A DNA stretch of 64,000 bases from Sphingomonas oryzagri (lineage in GTDB: Bacteria > Pseudomonadota > Alphaproteobacteria > Sphingomonadales > Sphingomonadaceae): NCBI RefSeq assembly GCF_029906645.1, contig NZ_JARYGZ010000003.1, positions 186,001-250,000 on the forward strand, read 5' to 3'. Made by a program: the position numbers and the translations under genes. This document shows, one piece after another, positions 37,990 to 46,852 of this stretch (position 1 is the stretch's first letter; every line of letters begins with the position of its first letter). A model generated the notes under the pieces. It did no database searches and had not been told where the DNA came from. It saw only the letters and a list, made by a program, of their open reading frames with translations.

Positions 37990-39294
37990 CTAGTGCGCCG
38001 TCTCTTCCTTCGCCATGAAGGCGTGGCTGAGGCCGTGATACAGCCGCTCCTCGCAGACGAAGCCGGCCACCCAGTCGGCGATGATCGCGGTGGCGAGCAA
38101 TGGCAGCAGCAGGCCGTGGCTGGCGGTCGCTTCCGAGAGGATGACCACCGCCGTCAGCGGCGCGCGGACGACGCCGGTGAAATAGCCGACCATGCCGAGC
38201 AACACGACCGGGCCGGCGGCGATCGCCGGGAAGAACCAGCGCAGCAGGTCGCCCAGACCGGCGCCGGTGGCGAGGCTCGGCGCGAAGATGCCGCCGGGAA
38301 GGCCAGAGACCGCCGTCGCCAGCGTCGTGATGAACTTGGCAGGGCCGAACCAGCCCGGCGCGTCGGCCCCGGCGATCATCAGCCGCGCCGGCTCGTAGCT
38401 GGTGCCCCAGGTGAGGCCGGTCAGGCAGCCGATTTCGGCGACGATCAACCCGGCGACGGCGGCGGAGATGATCGGCCGCTTGCGGATCGCGACCAGCCAA
38501 GGCCGCTGTGACAAGCTGAACCCCAGCATCGCGCGCGAGAAGAGGCCGCCGACGAGGCCGCCGATGACGCCCGCGACCGGGATCACCAGGATCGACTGGC
38601 CGAGCGGCAGCGTCGTGCCCATCGCGCCGAAATAGACATAGTCGCCATTGAGACCGAGGCTGACCATGCCCGAGATCAGGACGGCGGTCATGACCAGCAG
38701 GGTCATCCGCTGTTCGTAGGCGGCGGCGAGTTCCTCGATCGCGAAGGTGACACCGGCGAGCGGCGTATTGAACGCCGCGGCGACGCCGGCGGCGCCGCCC
38801 GCCACCATCACCGAGGCGCGGATCGGCACGCGGAAGATGCGGTGGGCATAGCCCATGATCGTCGCGGAAATCTGCACCGTCGGTCCCTCGCGACCGACCG
38901 AGGCACCGGCGAGCAGCGCGCCGATGGTCACGAAGAATTTGAACACCGCCGTCTTTGCCGAAGCGAGCGAGCGCATCGCCCCATCGGGATCGAAGCGCGC
39001 CGCCATGATCTGCGGGATGCCCGATCCGCGCGAATCCGGCGCGACCCGGCGCGTCAGCCAGACCAGTCCGGCGAAGGTGGCGGGGGTCACGATCAGCGGC
39101 GCCCACCAGGCGAGGTGGACGAGATGCAGGAACTGATCGCTCGCCCAGTCCGCCGCTTTGGCGAAGACCAGCGCGACGAGGCCGAGCGCGACCGCGCCGG
39201 ACAGGATCGCGGCCCGCTTGCGCCAGACCGGCGCGGTCGGCCCATGGCGGCGCGCAAGGATCAGCGCGCGGTCGATGCGGCCGTGCCGCTTCAT
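37990..39294 (-). CDS. ClC-family chloride channel/transporter
   Basis: 434 residues with about eleven membrane helices. The selectivity motifs are visible: GASVGREGPTVQ (with the gating Glu), AAAFNTPLAGVTFAIEE, and LPGGIFAPSL. It moves chloride, or exchanges chloride for protons, across the inner membrane. The ATG overlaps the trmB stop (ATGA), so the two genes are co-transcribed. Confidence 0.9.
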   Translation of the reverse strand: MKRHGRIDRALILARRHGPTAPVWRKRAAILSGAVALGLVALVFAKAADWASDQFLHLVHLAWWAPLIVTPATFAGLVWLTRRVAPDSRGSGIPQIMAARFDPDGAMRSLASAKTAVFKFFVTIGALLAGASVGREGPTVQISATIMGYAHRIFRVPIRASVMVAGGAAGVAAAFNTPLAGVTFAIEELAAAYEQRMTLLVMTAVLISGMVSLGLNGDYVYFGAMGTTLPLGQSILVIPVAGVIGGLVGGLFSRAMLGFSLSQRPWLVAIRKRPIISAAVAGLIVAEIGCLTGLTWGTSYEPARLMIAGADAPGWFGPAKFITTLATAVSGLPGGIFAPSLATGAGLGDLLRWFFPAIAAGPVVLLGMVGYFTGVVRAPLTAVVILSEATASHGLLLPLLATAIIADWVAGFVCEERLYHGLSHAFMAKEETAH

Positions 39295-40001
39295 GCCGCC
39301 ACCGGCAGCGACGCGGGGACGTCGGTACGCAGATACCGAAAATACCAGACCTCATGGCCCTTGGCGCGCGCCTTGGCCTCGTAGCGGGTTTCCGGCCAAT
39401 CATCGGGGCGAACGAGGAAATCCTGCGGTCCCTCGACCTGCCAGTCGAACTGGGGAAGCCCGGCCATCACCATCATCGCCCAGCGGACATAGACGGGGTG
39501 ATCGGTGCCGAAGCGGAACTCGCCGCCCGGCTTCATCTTCTGCGCGAGCAGGCCGATCGGGCCGGGGTTCATGAACCGGCGCTTGGCGTGGCGCGCCTTG
39601 GGCCAGGGATCGGGGTGGAGCAGCCAGGCACGATCCAGCGATTCGTCGGGCAGCCGCTCGAGCACCTCCAGCGCGTCGCCGAGGTGGAGGCGGACATTGG
39701 TAAGGTTCCGGTCGCGCACCTGCATCAGCGCGCCGACCATGCCGTCGAGGAACGGCTCGCAGCCGATGAAGCCCATGTCTGGCGCGTTGGCGGCCTGCCA
39801 GCCCATATGCTCGCCCTTGCCGAAGCCGATTTCGATGGCGAGCGGCATGTCGCGACCGAACAGCGTCCGCGCATCCACCGGTCCCTGATCGGGTACAGAA
39901 AGACCCGGCAACGTCTCCTCGACGAGCGCCGCCTGCTGGGCGCGCAGCGGATGGCCCTGGCGGCGGCCGTAGAGGCGGCGGATCGTCAACGGATCGTGCA
40001 T
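39291..40001 (-). CDS. trmB: tRNA (guanine-N7-)-methyltransferase
   Basis: 236 residues. SAM-binding segment LAIEIGFGKGEHM, and the family hallmark LLHPDPWPKARHAKRRFMNP containing the substrate-contacting residues. It methylates G46 in the tRNA variable loop. The ATG at 40001 is chosen because MHDPLTIRRLYGRRQG is the usual N-terminus. The upstream in-frame extension has no support. Confidence 0.93.
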   Translation of the reverse strand: MHDPLTIRRLYGRRQGHPLRAQQAALVEETLPGLSVPDQGPVDARTLFGRDMPLAIEIGFGKGEHMGWQAANAPDMGFIGCEPFLDGMVGALMQVRDRNLTNVRLHLGDALEVLERLPDESLDRAWLLHPDPWPKARHAKRRFMNPGPIGLLAQKMKPGGEFRFGTDHPVYVRWAMMVMAGLPQFDWQVEGPQDFLVRPDDWPETRYEAKARAKGHEVWYFRYLRTDVPASLPVAA

Positions 40002-40090
40002 AGCGCGCGCTCTAGCGGGCGAATGCGAGTCTTGCACCCCCGGAACGCGCCTTTTCTCGACTCGTTGATGCGGCTGGAGGAGAGACAATC

Positions 40091-40369
40091 ATGGACGCCA
40101 AGCAAGACCCGCGCGTCGAGAAGGCGCTCGATCATTTCGCAGTCGCCCCGCCCAAGGTGCGCGAAGCGCACGATGCGGAGCATCACGAGAAACTCGTCGA
40201 CGATCCAAGTCATGAGGACAGCAAGCTCGATGTCGGACTCGACGAGAGCTTCCCGACCTCCGATCCGGCTTCCGCGACGCAGCCGGGCCATGCCGATCCG
40301 GCGCCATCGTCCGGCTATGACGAGGCAGCGGAGAAGGCGCTGGAACGTGACAAGGCGGATCGCGGCTGA
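40091..40369 (+). CDS. Small acidic protein with ESFPTSDPAS motif
   Basis: 92 residues, very acidic and rich in Asp, Glu, His and Ala, without membrane or signal segments and probably disordered. The central LDVGLDESFPTSDPAS resembles an ESFPASDPPS motif found in many short alphaproteobacterial proteins of unknown function. Starts just after trmB on the opposite strand, preceded by GGAGGAGAG. No role assigned. Confidence 0.7.
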   Translation: MDAKQDPRVEKALDHFAVAPPKVREAHDAEHHEKLVDDPSHEDSKLDVGLDESFPTSDPASATQPGHADPAPSSGYDEAAEKALERDKADRG

Positions 40370-40507
40370 CGCTGGGCGGTAGACTCTGGTCGTAGTCACC
40401 TGGACGCAACACTCGCGCCATATCGCATCTTATCAACAGCTTTGCGGTGTATGGATGTTGCGCCGCACAACATTCCATGATTCTATCTTTACCGGGACCG
40501 TGGTTGG

Positions 40508-40522
40508 TTAAGCCTCGCGTAA
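40508..40522. promoter_or_regulatory. CtrA-like binding site
   Basis: TTAA-GCCTCGC-GTAA fits the alphaproteobacterial CtrA consensus TTAA-N7-TTAA at seven of eight positions, and lies 46 bases upstream of the ATG of the next gene. The flanks also form GGTTA...TAACC. A SciP gene, whose product represses CtrA-activated promoters in Caulobacter, is in the same window. Functional link is inferred. Confidence 0.45.
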
Positions 40523-40568
40523 CCAGACGAGGCGTACTCTCCACGGGGTAAACGGTGGGGTAAGACGC

Positions 40569-41117
40569 ATGGGTACGCAATCACGACCGGCAGATGGCGC
40601 GATGGCGCTGGCAGAGATGAAGGAGTTCGCCTCCTTCCCCGCCGCGACGCAGCGCTATATCCGACGCTCTCTCGATGTCGGCCTCGAACGGCAGGACGCG
40701 CTCGGCCGCTGGTCGCGCGATGTGGTGGAGGCGGCGAGCATCCGCGCTCAGACCCGCGTCTACGGCCGCCTCGACGGCCTGCGCGCGATCGTGCCGGACG
40801 ATAGCGGCCTCGATGCGATCGAGCCGTTCATGGCGCCGCTGGTGACGATGTCGGCCTTCGATCTCGGCCAGGATCGCCTGTGCAGCTTCGGCGCCTATCG
40901 TTTCCTCTACGAGCGCCTGCTCGGCGCCTCGGTGCGGCCGTGGCTGCCCGGCGCCTTCTGCGCGGCGGCGGCGCTGCCGCACCTCCATCCCGATCGGCGG
41001 CGCGCCTTGCTCCAGTCGATCAGCGAAGCGGCGGCGACGGCGGCGGGCTGGTCGGCCCGCGAGCCGAGCTTCTATCCGGAATGGGTGGAGAAGGTGGACA
41101 CCCGCCTGGCCAACTGA
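40569..41117 (+). CDS. Conserved hypothetical protein, possibly CtrA-controlled
   Basis: 182 residues, largely alpha-helical, soluble, with no signal or membrane segment and no recognised family. Landmarks are FPAATQRYIRRSLDVGLERQ near the N-terminus and a Trp/Pro-rich C-terminal end. High third-position GC supports real coding. A CtrA-like box stands 46 bases upstream, and a terminator-like hairpin follows, so it is a single-gene unit. Confidence 0.65.
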   Translation: MGTQSRPADGAMALAEMKEFASFPAATQRYIRRSLDVGLERQDALGRWSRDVVEAASIRAQTRVYGRLDGLRAIVPDDSGLDAIEPFMAPLVTMSAFDLGQDRLCSFGAYRFLYERLLGASVRPWLPGAFCAAAALPHLHPDRRRALLQSISEAAATAAGWSAREPSFYPEWVEKVDTRLAN

Positions 41118-41125
41118 GGGTCCGG

Positions 41126-41160
41126 CTCCGGGTCGCGGATCGGCCCGGAGTATTTTCGAT
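41126..41160 (+). terminator. Intrinsic terminator candidate
   Basis: CTCCGGG (41126-41132) and CCCGGAG (41144-41150) pair around an 11-base loop, followed by TATTTTC and further T-rich sequence. It directly follows the stop of the 182-residue unknown gene. Confidence 0.55.
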
Positions 41161-41249
41161 TTCAATTTTTCTTATTATTCGGGCATGGCGAAGGCCGAAA
41201 CGGAACGGGCGCAAGAGCGTTCGCTCCAAGCCATCACCGGAGATGCCCG

Positions 41250-42101
41250 ATGCCTGCCATCCGCCTCGAAACCAAGCGCGTCGAGAAGCCGTGGGGTCGT
41301 CACGATCTCTGGCCGGGCTTCGATGATGTGCCGGAAGGCGGCACGCCGATCGGCGAGATCTGGTTCCAGGCGCCCAAGGGCGTCGGCGAGGACGATCCCG
41401 AGCTGCTGATCAAATATCTGTTCACCGCCGACAAGCTCTCGGTGCAGGTCCACCCCGACGATGCTTACGCGCGCGCCCACGGACATGAGCGCGGCAAGAG
41501 CGAGGCGTGGCAGATCCTGTCGGCCGAGCCGCACGCCACCATCGCGATCGGCACGCTGAAGCCGATGACCAAGGAGGAGCTGCGCGCGGACGCCGAGAGC
41601 GGCAAGATCGAGGACGAGCTCGACTGGAAAGCGGTGAAGGCGGACCAGTTCTGGTATTCGCCCGCCGGCACCGTCCACGCGATCGGGCCGGGCCTGGTGC
41701 TGATCGAGGTCCAGCAGAATGTCGATCTTACGTATCGCCTCTACGATTATGGCAGCGATCGCGAACTGCATCTCGACGATGGCGTCGCCTGCGCGGACCC
41801 GGTGCCTTACGTCGCGCCGTTCACGCCCTACGATCTGGGTGAGGGCCGTCGCATCCTGTCGGGCGAGGACGCCTTCGTGACCGAGCGGTGGACCGCTGCG
41901 CGCGCCGGCACGCTCAAGGCGACGCACGATCGGCCCGTGTGGCTGGTGCCGCTGAAGGGCGACGGCGTGGTGGACGGGCAACCGATCGGGCCGGGCGGCG
42001 TATGGCTGGCCGACAGCGACGTCGCGTTGGAATTGAAGGACGGCGCCGGCCTGCTGCTCGCCTATCCGGGCGGCGCGGTGAACGAGGGGCTGATCGCCTA
42101 G
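41250..42101 (+). CDS. manA: Class I mannose-6-phosphate isomerase
   Basis: 283 residues, cupin-type phosphomannose isomerase. LSVQVHPDDAYARAH holds the zinc-binding Gln/His pair, EAWQIL the zinc Glu, and PAGTVHAIGPGLVLIEVQQ the second cupin strand with its His. It interconverts fructose-6- and mannose-6-phosphate, supplying GDP-mannose for polysaccharides such as sphingans. It is shorter than the enteric enzyme (about 390) but normal for this bacterial subgroup. Convergent with the Crp/Fnr gene. Confidence 0.9.
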   Translation: MPAIRLETKRVEKPWGRHDLWPGFDDVPEGGTPIGEIWFQAPKGVGEDDPELLIKYLFTADKLSVQVHPDDAYARAHGHERGKSEAWQILSAEPHATIAIGTLKPMTKEELRADAESGKIEDELDWKAVKADQFWYSPAGTVHAIGPGLVLIEVQQNVDLTYRLYDYGSDRELHLDDGVACADPVPYVAPFTPYDLGEGRRILSGEDAFVTERWTAARAGTLKATHDRPVWLVPLKGDGVVDGQPIGPGGVWLADSDVALELKDGAGLLLAYPGGAVNEGLIA

Positions 42102-42105
42102 GGGG

Positions 42106-42834
42106 TCAGCTTCCCAGCCAGCTGGCATCGATCGTCGCGAAGCGGTCGATATGGTTGGCGGTGGCCGCCAGCCGCGCCTCGTCGAGGATCCGCACCCGGC
42201 CGTTGGAGCGTGCAATCACGCCTTCCTCGACGAGCTGGCGCATCATCCGGTTGACGTGGACGGCGGTGAGGCCGGTCGCGTCGCCGATCTCCTCCTGGGT
42301 CAGCGGCAGCGGGATGCCGTCCGCCACCGCCTCGCCACCGGCGCGAAGCCTGCGCATCACGTCGCAGATCAGCGCCGCGACGCGTGCGCGCGCCGACGTG
42401 CGGCCGACCGAGGCGAGCCGGTCCGCCAGCGCCACGCGCTCGGCCTGCGCCAGCGTATAGAGCAGCAGCCCGAGCCGGGGATGGTCACTGAACAGCCGGC
42501 GCAGCGCCGCCTTGTCGATCACGCCGACCGCCGCATCGGTCGCGGCGACCAGCGTGAAGGGTGCCGCGTTCCACGCCATGCCGGTGTCGCCGGCAAATTC
42601 GCAGGGCAGATGGACGGAGAGGATCTGGCGGTTGCCGTCGGGCAGCAGCATCGAGGAATAGAGCCAGCCGCGCCGCACCACGAACAGTTCGCGCGCGGGC
42701 GCCTGCTCCGCCCGCAGCACATGGCCACGGGACACCAGCCTCTCGCTTTCCTCCAACGCCCCGAGCGCGCGGCGCTCGGCATCACCAAGGCGGAGATACC
42801 GGCCGAGCCGATCCGCCAGACAGCTTTGAACCAC
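42106..42834 (-). CDS. Crp/Fnr-family transcriptional regulator
   Basis: 242 residues. The N-terminal cyclic-nucleotide-binding-like beta-roll (about 20-130) is followed by a long dimer helix and a winged HTH with LTQEEIGDATGLTAVHVNRM. There is no Cys cluster like that of Fnr, so oxygen sensing by an iron-sulphur cluster is unlikely. Ligand unknown. Target genes cannot be inferred from location. An inverted GTTAC/GTAAC pair at 42854-42874 lies in its upstream spacer. Confidence 0.87.
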   Translation of the reverse strand: MVQSCLADRLGRYLRLGDAERRALGALEESERLVSRGHVLRAEQAPARELFVVRRGWLYSSMLLPDGNRQILSVHLPCEFAGDTGMAWNAAPFTLVAATDAAVGVIDKAALRRLFSDHPRLGLLLYTLAQAERVALADRLASVGRTSARARVAALICDVMRRLRAGGEAVADGIPLPLTQEEIGDATGLTAVHVNRMMRQLVEEGVIARSNGRVRILDEARLAATANHIDRFATIDASWLGS

Positions 42835-42993
42835 CGCTCCTCCGCTCGTCCCCGTTACAGTTCCGTTCCGTAACCGGATCGCGGCCGTTGCGCGCTAACA
42901 ACGATCAAGATTTGAAGGACTTGTCGGGATCGCGCGACGAGCGGCTGGAGGCGTGCCTTGTGCGCCACTGTGAATCCTCTAGGAAGCGCTGTC

Positions 42994-44277
42994 ATGGACA
43001 GAATTGTTATCCGCGGCGGTGCCAAGCTTTCGGGCCGTCTTCCCATCTCCGGTGCGAAGAATGCGGCGCTGACGCTGCTGCCCTGCGCGCTGTTGACCGA
43101 GGAAACGCTGACGCTCGGCAACCTGCCGCGCCTCGCCGACGTGGATGGCTTCGGCCACCTGCTGAACGGCATGGGGGTCTCCACCGCGATCGCGGGCGGC
43201 AGCCCGGACGAGTTCGGCCGCACCATGACGCTGGATGCGCGCCGCATCACGTCCACGACCGCGCCCTACGATTTCGTGCGCAAGATGCGCGCCTCGATCC
43301 TGGTGCTCGGCCCGCTGATCGCGCGGATGGGCGAGGCGACCGTCTCGCTGCCCGGCGGCTGCGCGATCGGCAATCGCCCGATCGATCTCCACCTCAAGGC
43401 GCTGGAGGCGCTTGGCGCCAAGCTGGAGATCACCGCCGGCTACGTGAAGGCGATCGCGCCCGACGGCGGGCTGAAGGGGGGGCATATCGCCTTCCCGATC
43501 GTGTCTGTGGGCGCCACCGAGAATGCGCTGATGGCCGCCTCGCTCGCCAGCGGCGAGACAATCATCGACAATGCCGCGCGCGAACCCGAGATCGTCGACC
43601 TCTGCCGCTGCCTCGTCGCGATGGGCGCGGAGATCGAGGGGATCGGCACCGAGCGGCTGATCGTCCACGGCAAGCCGAGCCTGCACGGCACCACGTATCG
43701 CGTGATGCCGGACCGGATCGAGGCGGGCAGCTATGCCTGCGCGGCGGGCATCACCGGTGGCGAGTTGGAGCTGGTCGGCGCCCATGCCGACGAAATGGGC
43801 GCGATCCTTTCCGGCCTGCGTGAGACCGGCCTGCACGTCGAGCCGACCGCCGATGGCGTGAAGGTCGCGGCGAACGGCAAGCTCAAGGCGCTGACCATCT
43901 CGACCGCCCCCTATCCGGCCTTCCCGACCGACATGCAGGCGCAGTTCATGGCGATGCTGACGCGTGCCGACGGCGCCTCGGTGCTGACGGAGACGATCTT
44001 CGAGAACCGCTACATGCACGTGCCGGAACTGGCGCGGATGGGCGCGGACATCCAGGTCCATGGCCGTACCGCGGTGGTGAAGGGTGTCGACAAACTTGTC
44101 GGAGCCGAGGTGATGGCGACCGATCTGCGCGCCTCGATGAGCCTGGTGCTCGCCGGCCTCGCCGCCGAGGGTGAGACGCGCGTCCACCGCGTCTACCATC
44201 TCGATCGCGGTTATGAGCGGCTGGAAGAGAAGCTGAGCGCGGTCGGCGCCGACATCGAGCGCGAAGCCGACAGCTAA
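42994..44277 (+). CDS. murA: UDP-N-acetylglucosamine 1-carboxyvinyltransferase
   Basis: 427 residues. Lys22 and Asn23 in SGAKNAAL bind substrate, and the catalytic Cys is about residue 123 in [15 protein letters not shown], so the fosfomycin-sensitive form is expected. It starts peptidoglycan synthesis by adding enolpyruvate to UDP-GlcNAc. The ATG at 42994 follows AGGA. An upstream GTG-type extension of 12 residues is not needed. Confidence 0.95.
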   Translation: MDRIVIRGGAKLSGRLPISGAKNAALTLLPCALLTEETLTLGNLPRLADVDGFGHLLNGMGVSTAIAGGSPDEFGRTMTLDARRITSTTAPYDFVRKMRASILVLGPLIARMGEATVSLPGGCAIGNRPIDLHLKALEALGAKLEITAGYVKAIAPDGGLKGGHIAFPIVSVGATENALMAASLASGETIIDNAAREPEIVDLCRCLVAMGAEIEGIGTERLIVHGKPSLHGTTYRVMPDRIEAGSYACAAGITGGELELVGAHADEMGAILSGLRETGLHVEPTADGVKVAANGKLKALTISTAPYPAFPTDMQAQFMAMLTRADGASVLTETIFENRYMHVPELARMGADIQVHGRTAVVKGVDKLVGAEVMATDLRASMSLVLAGLAAEGETRVHRVYHLDRGYERLEEKLSAVGADIEREADS

Positions 44278-44349
44278 ACTGTTGCGTTTCTGCGCTTTCC
44301 TTAGCGCTTCGGTAATCTCGCCCGTTCATCAGGGCGGGGGAGATTATCG

Positions 44350-44712
44350 ATGTATACCTTTCAGTTCGACGCGGCATGTGAGTTGCTGGACATACGCTGG
44401 CAGGGGCCGTTCACCCCGCTGGCGGTGGCCGATTACGCCCGCAAGCTGAAGAGCCGCTTCATCGCCGAGGGGTTCAGGCCGGGCTACCTGCTGCGCATGG
44501 ATATGACCGACAGCTTCGTGCAGCCGCGCGAGGTACTCGGCGCCTTCTACGAGAGTTTCTACGATTTCCCCAAGGCGCGGCGCATCGCGATCGTCACTCC
44601 GAGTGCGGTCGCGCGGATGCAGGTCCGCCGGATCATGACCCAGCCTTATCTGCGGATCTTCGAGACAGCCGGGCCGGCACTCGACTGGCTGCTGGAACCG
44701 GAGCTGGTCTGA
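44350..44712 (+). CDS. Hypothetical protein, SpoIIAA-like size and pattern
   Basis: 120 residues, soluble, alternating strands and helices: an N-terminal beta hairpin MYTFQFDAACELLDIRW, then PGYLLRMDMTDSF and RRIAIVTPSA strands. The pattern loosely resembles small STAS/SpoIIAA-like domains often seen in alphaproteobacteria, but no defining motif was recognised. It follows murA by 72 bases and converges with the TonB-like gene. Confidence 0.6.
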   Translation: MYTFQFDAACELLDIRWQGPFTPLAVADYARKLKSRFIAEGFRPGYLLRMDMTDSFVQPREVLGAFYESFYDFPKARRIAIVTPSAVARMQVRRIMTQPYLRIFETAGPALDWLLEPELV

Positions 44713-44718
44713 CCGGCC

Positions 44719-45483
44719 TTATTGGTCCTTGATATAGAAATCATAGTGGATGCGCACCCAGGCGCCCACCATCGGCCGGCCGTTCACGCGCGGCGGCATC
44801 ACCCGGAACTGCCAGGCGGCGTTGACCATCGATCGCGCGAAGCCCGATCCCGGCGTGTCGCCGATCTCCTTGCAATCCTCGACCCGATAGTTGGCGACAG
44901 TGCGGCAGGCGATCTCGCCCCAGCCGGGCATGCGCAGGCCGTTCTTGGGCAGATAGAAATCCATCTCCTGCTGGGTCGGCGGGTGGGGATACCATTCGGC
45001 ATTATACAGGCGGTCGCCCGGCCCGCCGCCGCCCGATCCGTTGTCGTCGCCCGCGCCGGAGCCATCGGCCTGCTGGCCACCCGCTGCCGCCTTCTCGGCG
45101 GCGCGATTCGGCTTGGTCGAGATGTCGGACTGGACGAAGTCGTCGTGGCTCATCGGGATGACGTTCCACGGGATCGGCGGCGGCGGCACCACCGGCGGCG
45201 GCGTCTTCGGCGTCGGCCTGGTCTCGGTCGGCTGCACGGTCTTGTGCGCGGGCGCCGCCTGCACCGCCTTCTGGGCAGCATGGCTCGGCTTGTCGCCCTG
45301 CACGTCGATCGTGGTCAGCGAACCGGGCGGCTTGCCCGGCAGCGTATCGGGCAGCAGGCCGAGGCGCAGCAGCATCCAGATCAGCGCCGCCACCAGCGCC
45401 AATGCGATCGCGAAGCTCGACGCGCGGCTGCCGAGCGTCGGGCGGTTCACATAGGAGGAGGGGGCAGCATACGCCGGGCGCAT
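44719..45483 (-). CDS. TonB-like energy-transducer protein
   Basis: 254 residues. One N-terminal membrane helix (about 24-44) is followed by a Pro/Thr/Lys-rich periplasmic spacer (PTPKTPPPVVPPPPIPW) and a C-terminal domain ending VNGRPMVGAWVRIHYDFYIK, which resembles the TonB C-terminal beta sheet. Such proteins can couple the proton gradient to outer-membrane receptors. No ExbB, ExbD or receptor gene adjoins, so it may be an accessory TonB. The match is weaker than for classical TonB. Confidence 0.65.
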   Translation of the reverse strand: MRPAYAAPSSYVNRPTLGSRASSFAIALALVAALIWMLLRLGLLPDTLPGKPPGSLTTIDVQGDKPSHAAQKAVQAAPAHKTVQPTETRPTPKTPPPVVPPPPIPWNVIPMSHDDFVQSDISTKPNRAAEKAAAGGQQADGSGAGDDNGSGGGGPGDRLYNAEWYPHPPTQQEMDFYLPKNGLRMPGWGEIACRTVANYRVEDCKEIGDTPGSGFARSMVNAAWQFRVMPPRVNGRPMVGAWVRIHYDFYIKDQ

Positions 45484-45546
45484 CGACCGCCCATCTATAG
45501 GCCTGCGTGTCGCACCGCAACGCGATGACAGACAATTAATGCAGGC

Positions 45547-46821
45547 TCACAGCCAGACGTCGAGGATGTGGATGAGCAGGCCGACCGATCCGCCCACCAG
45601 CGTGCCGTTGACGCGGATATACTGAAGGTCGCGCCCCACCGCCTGCTCCAGCCGGCCGGTGACGGTCTTGGCGTCCCAGCCGCGCACGGTGTCGGAGACG
45701 AGGCGGACGATGTCGGCGCCATAGCCGACCACGATGCCCACCACGGCGCGCCGGGCGAAGCGGTTGACCGTGGCGGCGAGCGCGGCATCGGCCTGGAGCG
45801 TCGCGCCCAGCTGGCGGATCGCTTCACCGAAGCGGCCGGCGGCCATCGCATCGGGATCGCGCGCCATCCTGAGCATACCGGCGCGCGCCGATTCCCATAC
45901 GCCCTGCCACCATTGGGCCAGTGCCGGGTTGTCGATCATGTCGGATTTGAAGGCCTGCACGCGCGCCTGCATCTCGGGCGAATGGCGCAGATCGTCGGCG
46001 AGGGTGGCGAGCTTCTCCTCCACCTTGGCGCGCAGCGGATGGTCGGGGTCTTCGCCGGCCTCCTCGATGAGCTTGTAGACGCCATCGAGGATCTTGTTGG
46101 CCAGCGTCTCGTCCAGGCCGGTCCAGCGCATCACCGATCCGGCCTTGGCGGAGATCATGGCGCGGATCAGATCCTCGTTGGCGACCAGCGCACGGCCGAT
46201 CCATTCGATCGCATTGTCGAGAATCGGCACATGGCGATTTTCGGCGATGGCGGCGGCGAGCGCGTTGCCGAGCAGCGGCGAGAGGTCCAGCTCGCGCAGC
46301 CGCTGCGCGAGGCCGGCGCGCACCATGCCGCCCAGCCGCTCCTGATCGAGCGATTCGAGCAGGTCCGCGAACAGGCGCGAGGCGCCGCCGCGCAGGCGCC
46401 CGACCGTGCCCTCAGTGGGATGCTCCAGCCAGTGACCGGCGGTACGCGCGACATCGAGCCGGCGCATCCAGCGGGCCAGCGGGCCGACCTTGCTCAGGAA
46501 ATTGTCGAGCAGGAAGCGGGCCAGCGTATCGCCGATCCGATCCTTGTTCCTCGGGATGATCGCCGTGTGGGGGATGGGCAGGCCGAGCGGATGGCGGAAC
46601 AGGGCGGTCACCGCGAACCAGTCCGCCAGGCCGCCGACCATCGCGGCCTCCGCGAAGGCGCGGATATAGCCTGCGGCCGGATGGGCCGGCTCCAGATAGC
46701 GTGCGACGATATAGACCGCCGCCATCACGACCAGCAGCCCGGTCGCGACCAGCCGCATCGTCCTCAGGCCGTTATTGTCCGTCGCCACCGGGCGGGCATT
46801 GCGCAGAAGGGAACCGCTCAT
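45547..46821 (-). CDS. DUF445 family membrane protein
   Basis: 424 residues of DUF445 (YjiN-like). One membrane helix near the N-terminus, a following FAEAAMVGGLADWFAVTALF motif that is the family hallmark, a long helical region and a C-terminal membrane segment ending LIHILDVWL. The ATG at 46821 gives the usual N-terminus. Function unknown. It lies 31 bases after the RND pump gene and may be on its transcript. Confidence 0.85.
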   Translation of the reverse strand: MSGSLLRNARPVATDNNGLRTMRLVATGLLVVMAAVYIVARYLEPAHPAAGYIRAFAEAAMVGGLADWFAVTALFRHPLGLPIPHTAIIPRNKDRIGDTLARFLLDNFLSKVGPLARWMRRLDVARTAGHWLEHPTEGTVGRLRGGASRLFADLLESLDQERLGGMVRAGLAQRLRELDLSPLLGNALAAAIAENRHVPILDNAIEWIGRALVANEDLIRAMISAKAGSVMRWTGLDETLANKILDGVYKLIEEAGEDPDHPLRAKVEEKLATLADDLRHSPEMQARVQAFKSDMIDNPALAQWWQGVWESARAGMLRMARDPDAMAAGRFGEAIRQLGATLQADAALAATVNRFARRAVVGIVVGYGADIVRLVSDTVRGWDAKTVTGRLEQAVGRDLQYIRVNGTLVGGSVGLLIHILDVWL

Positions 46822-46852
46822 GCCCCCATTAAGGCACAAGATGGCGGAATGT

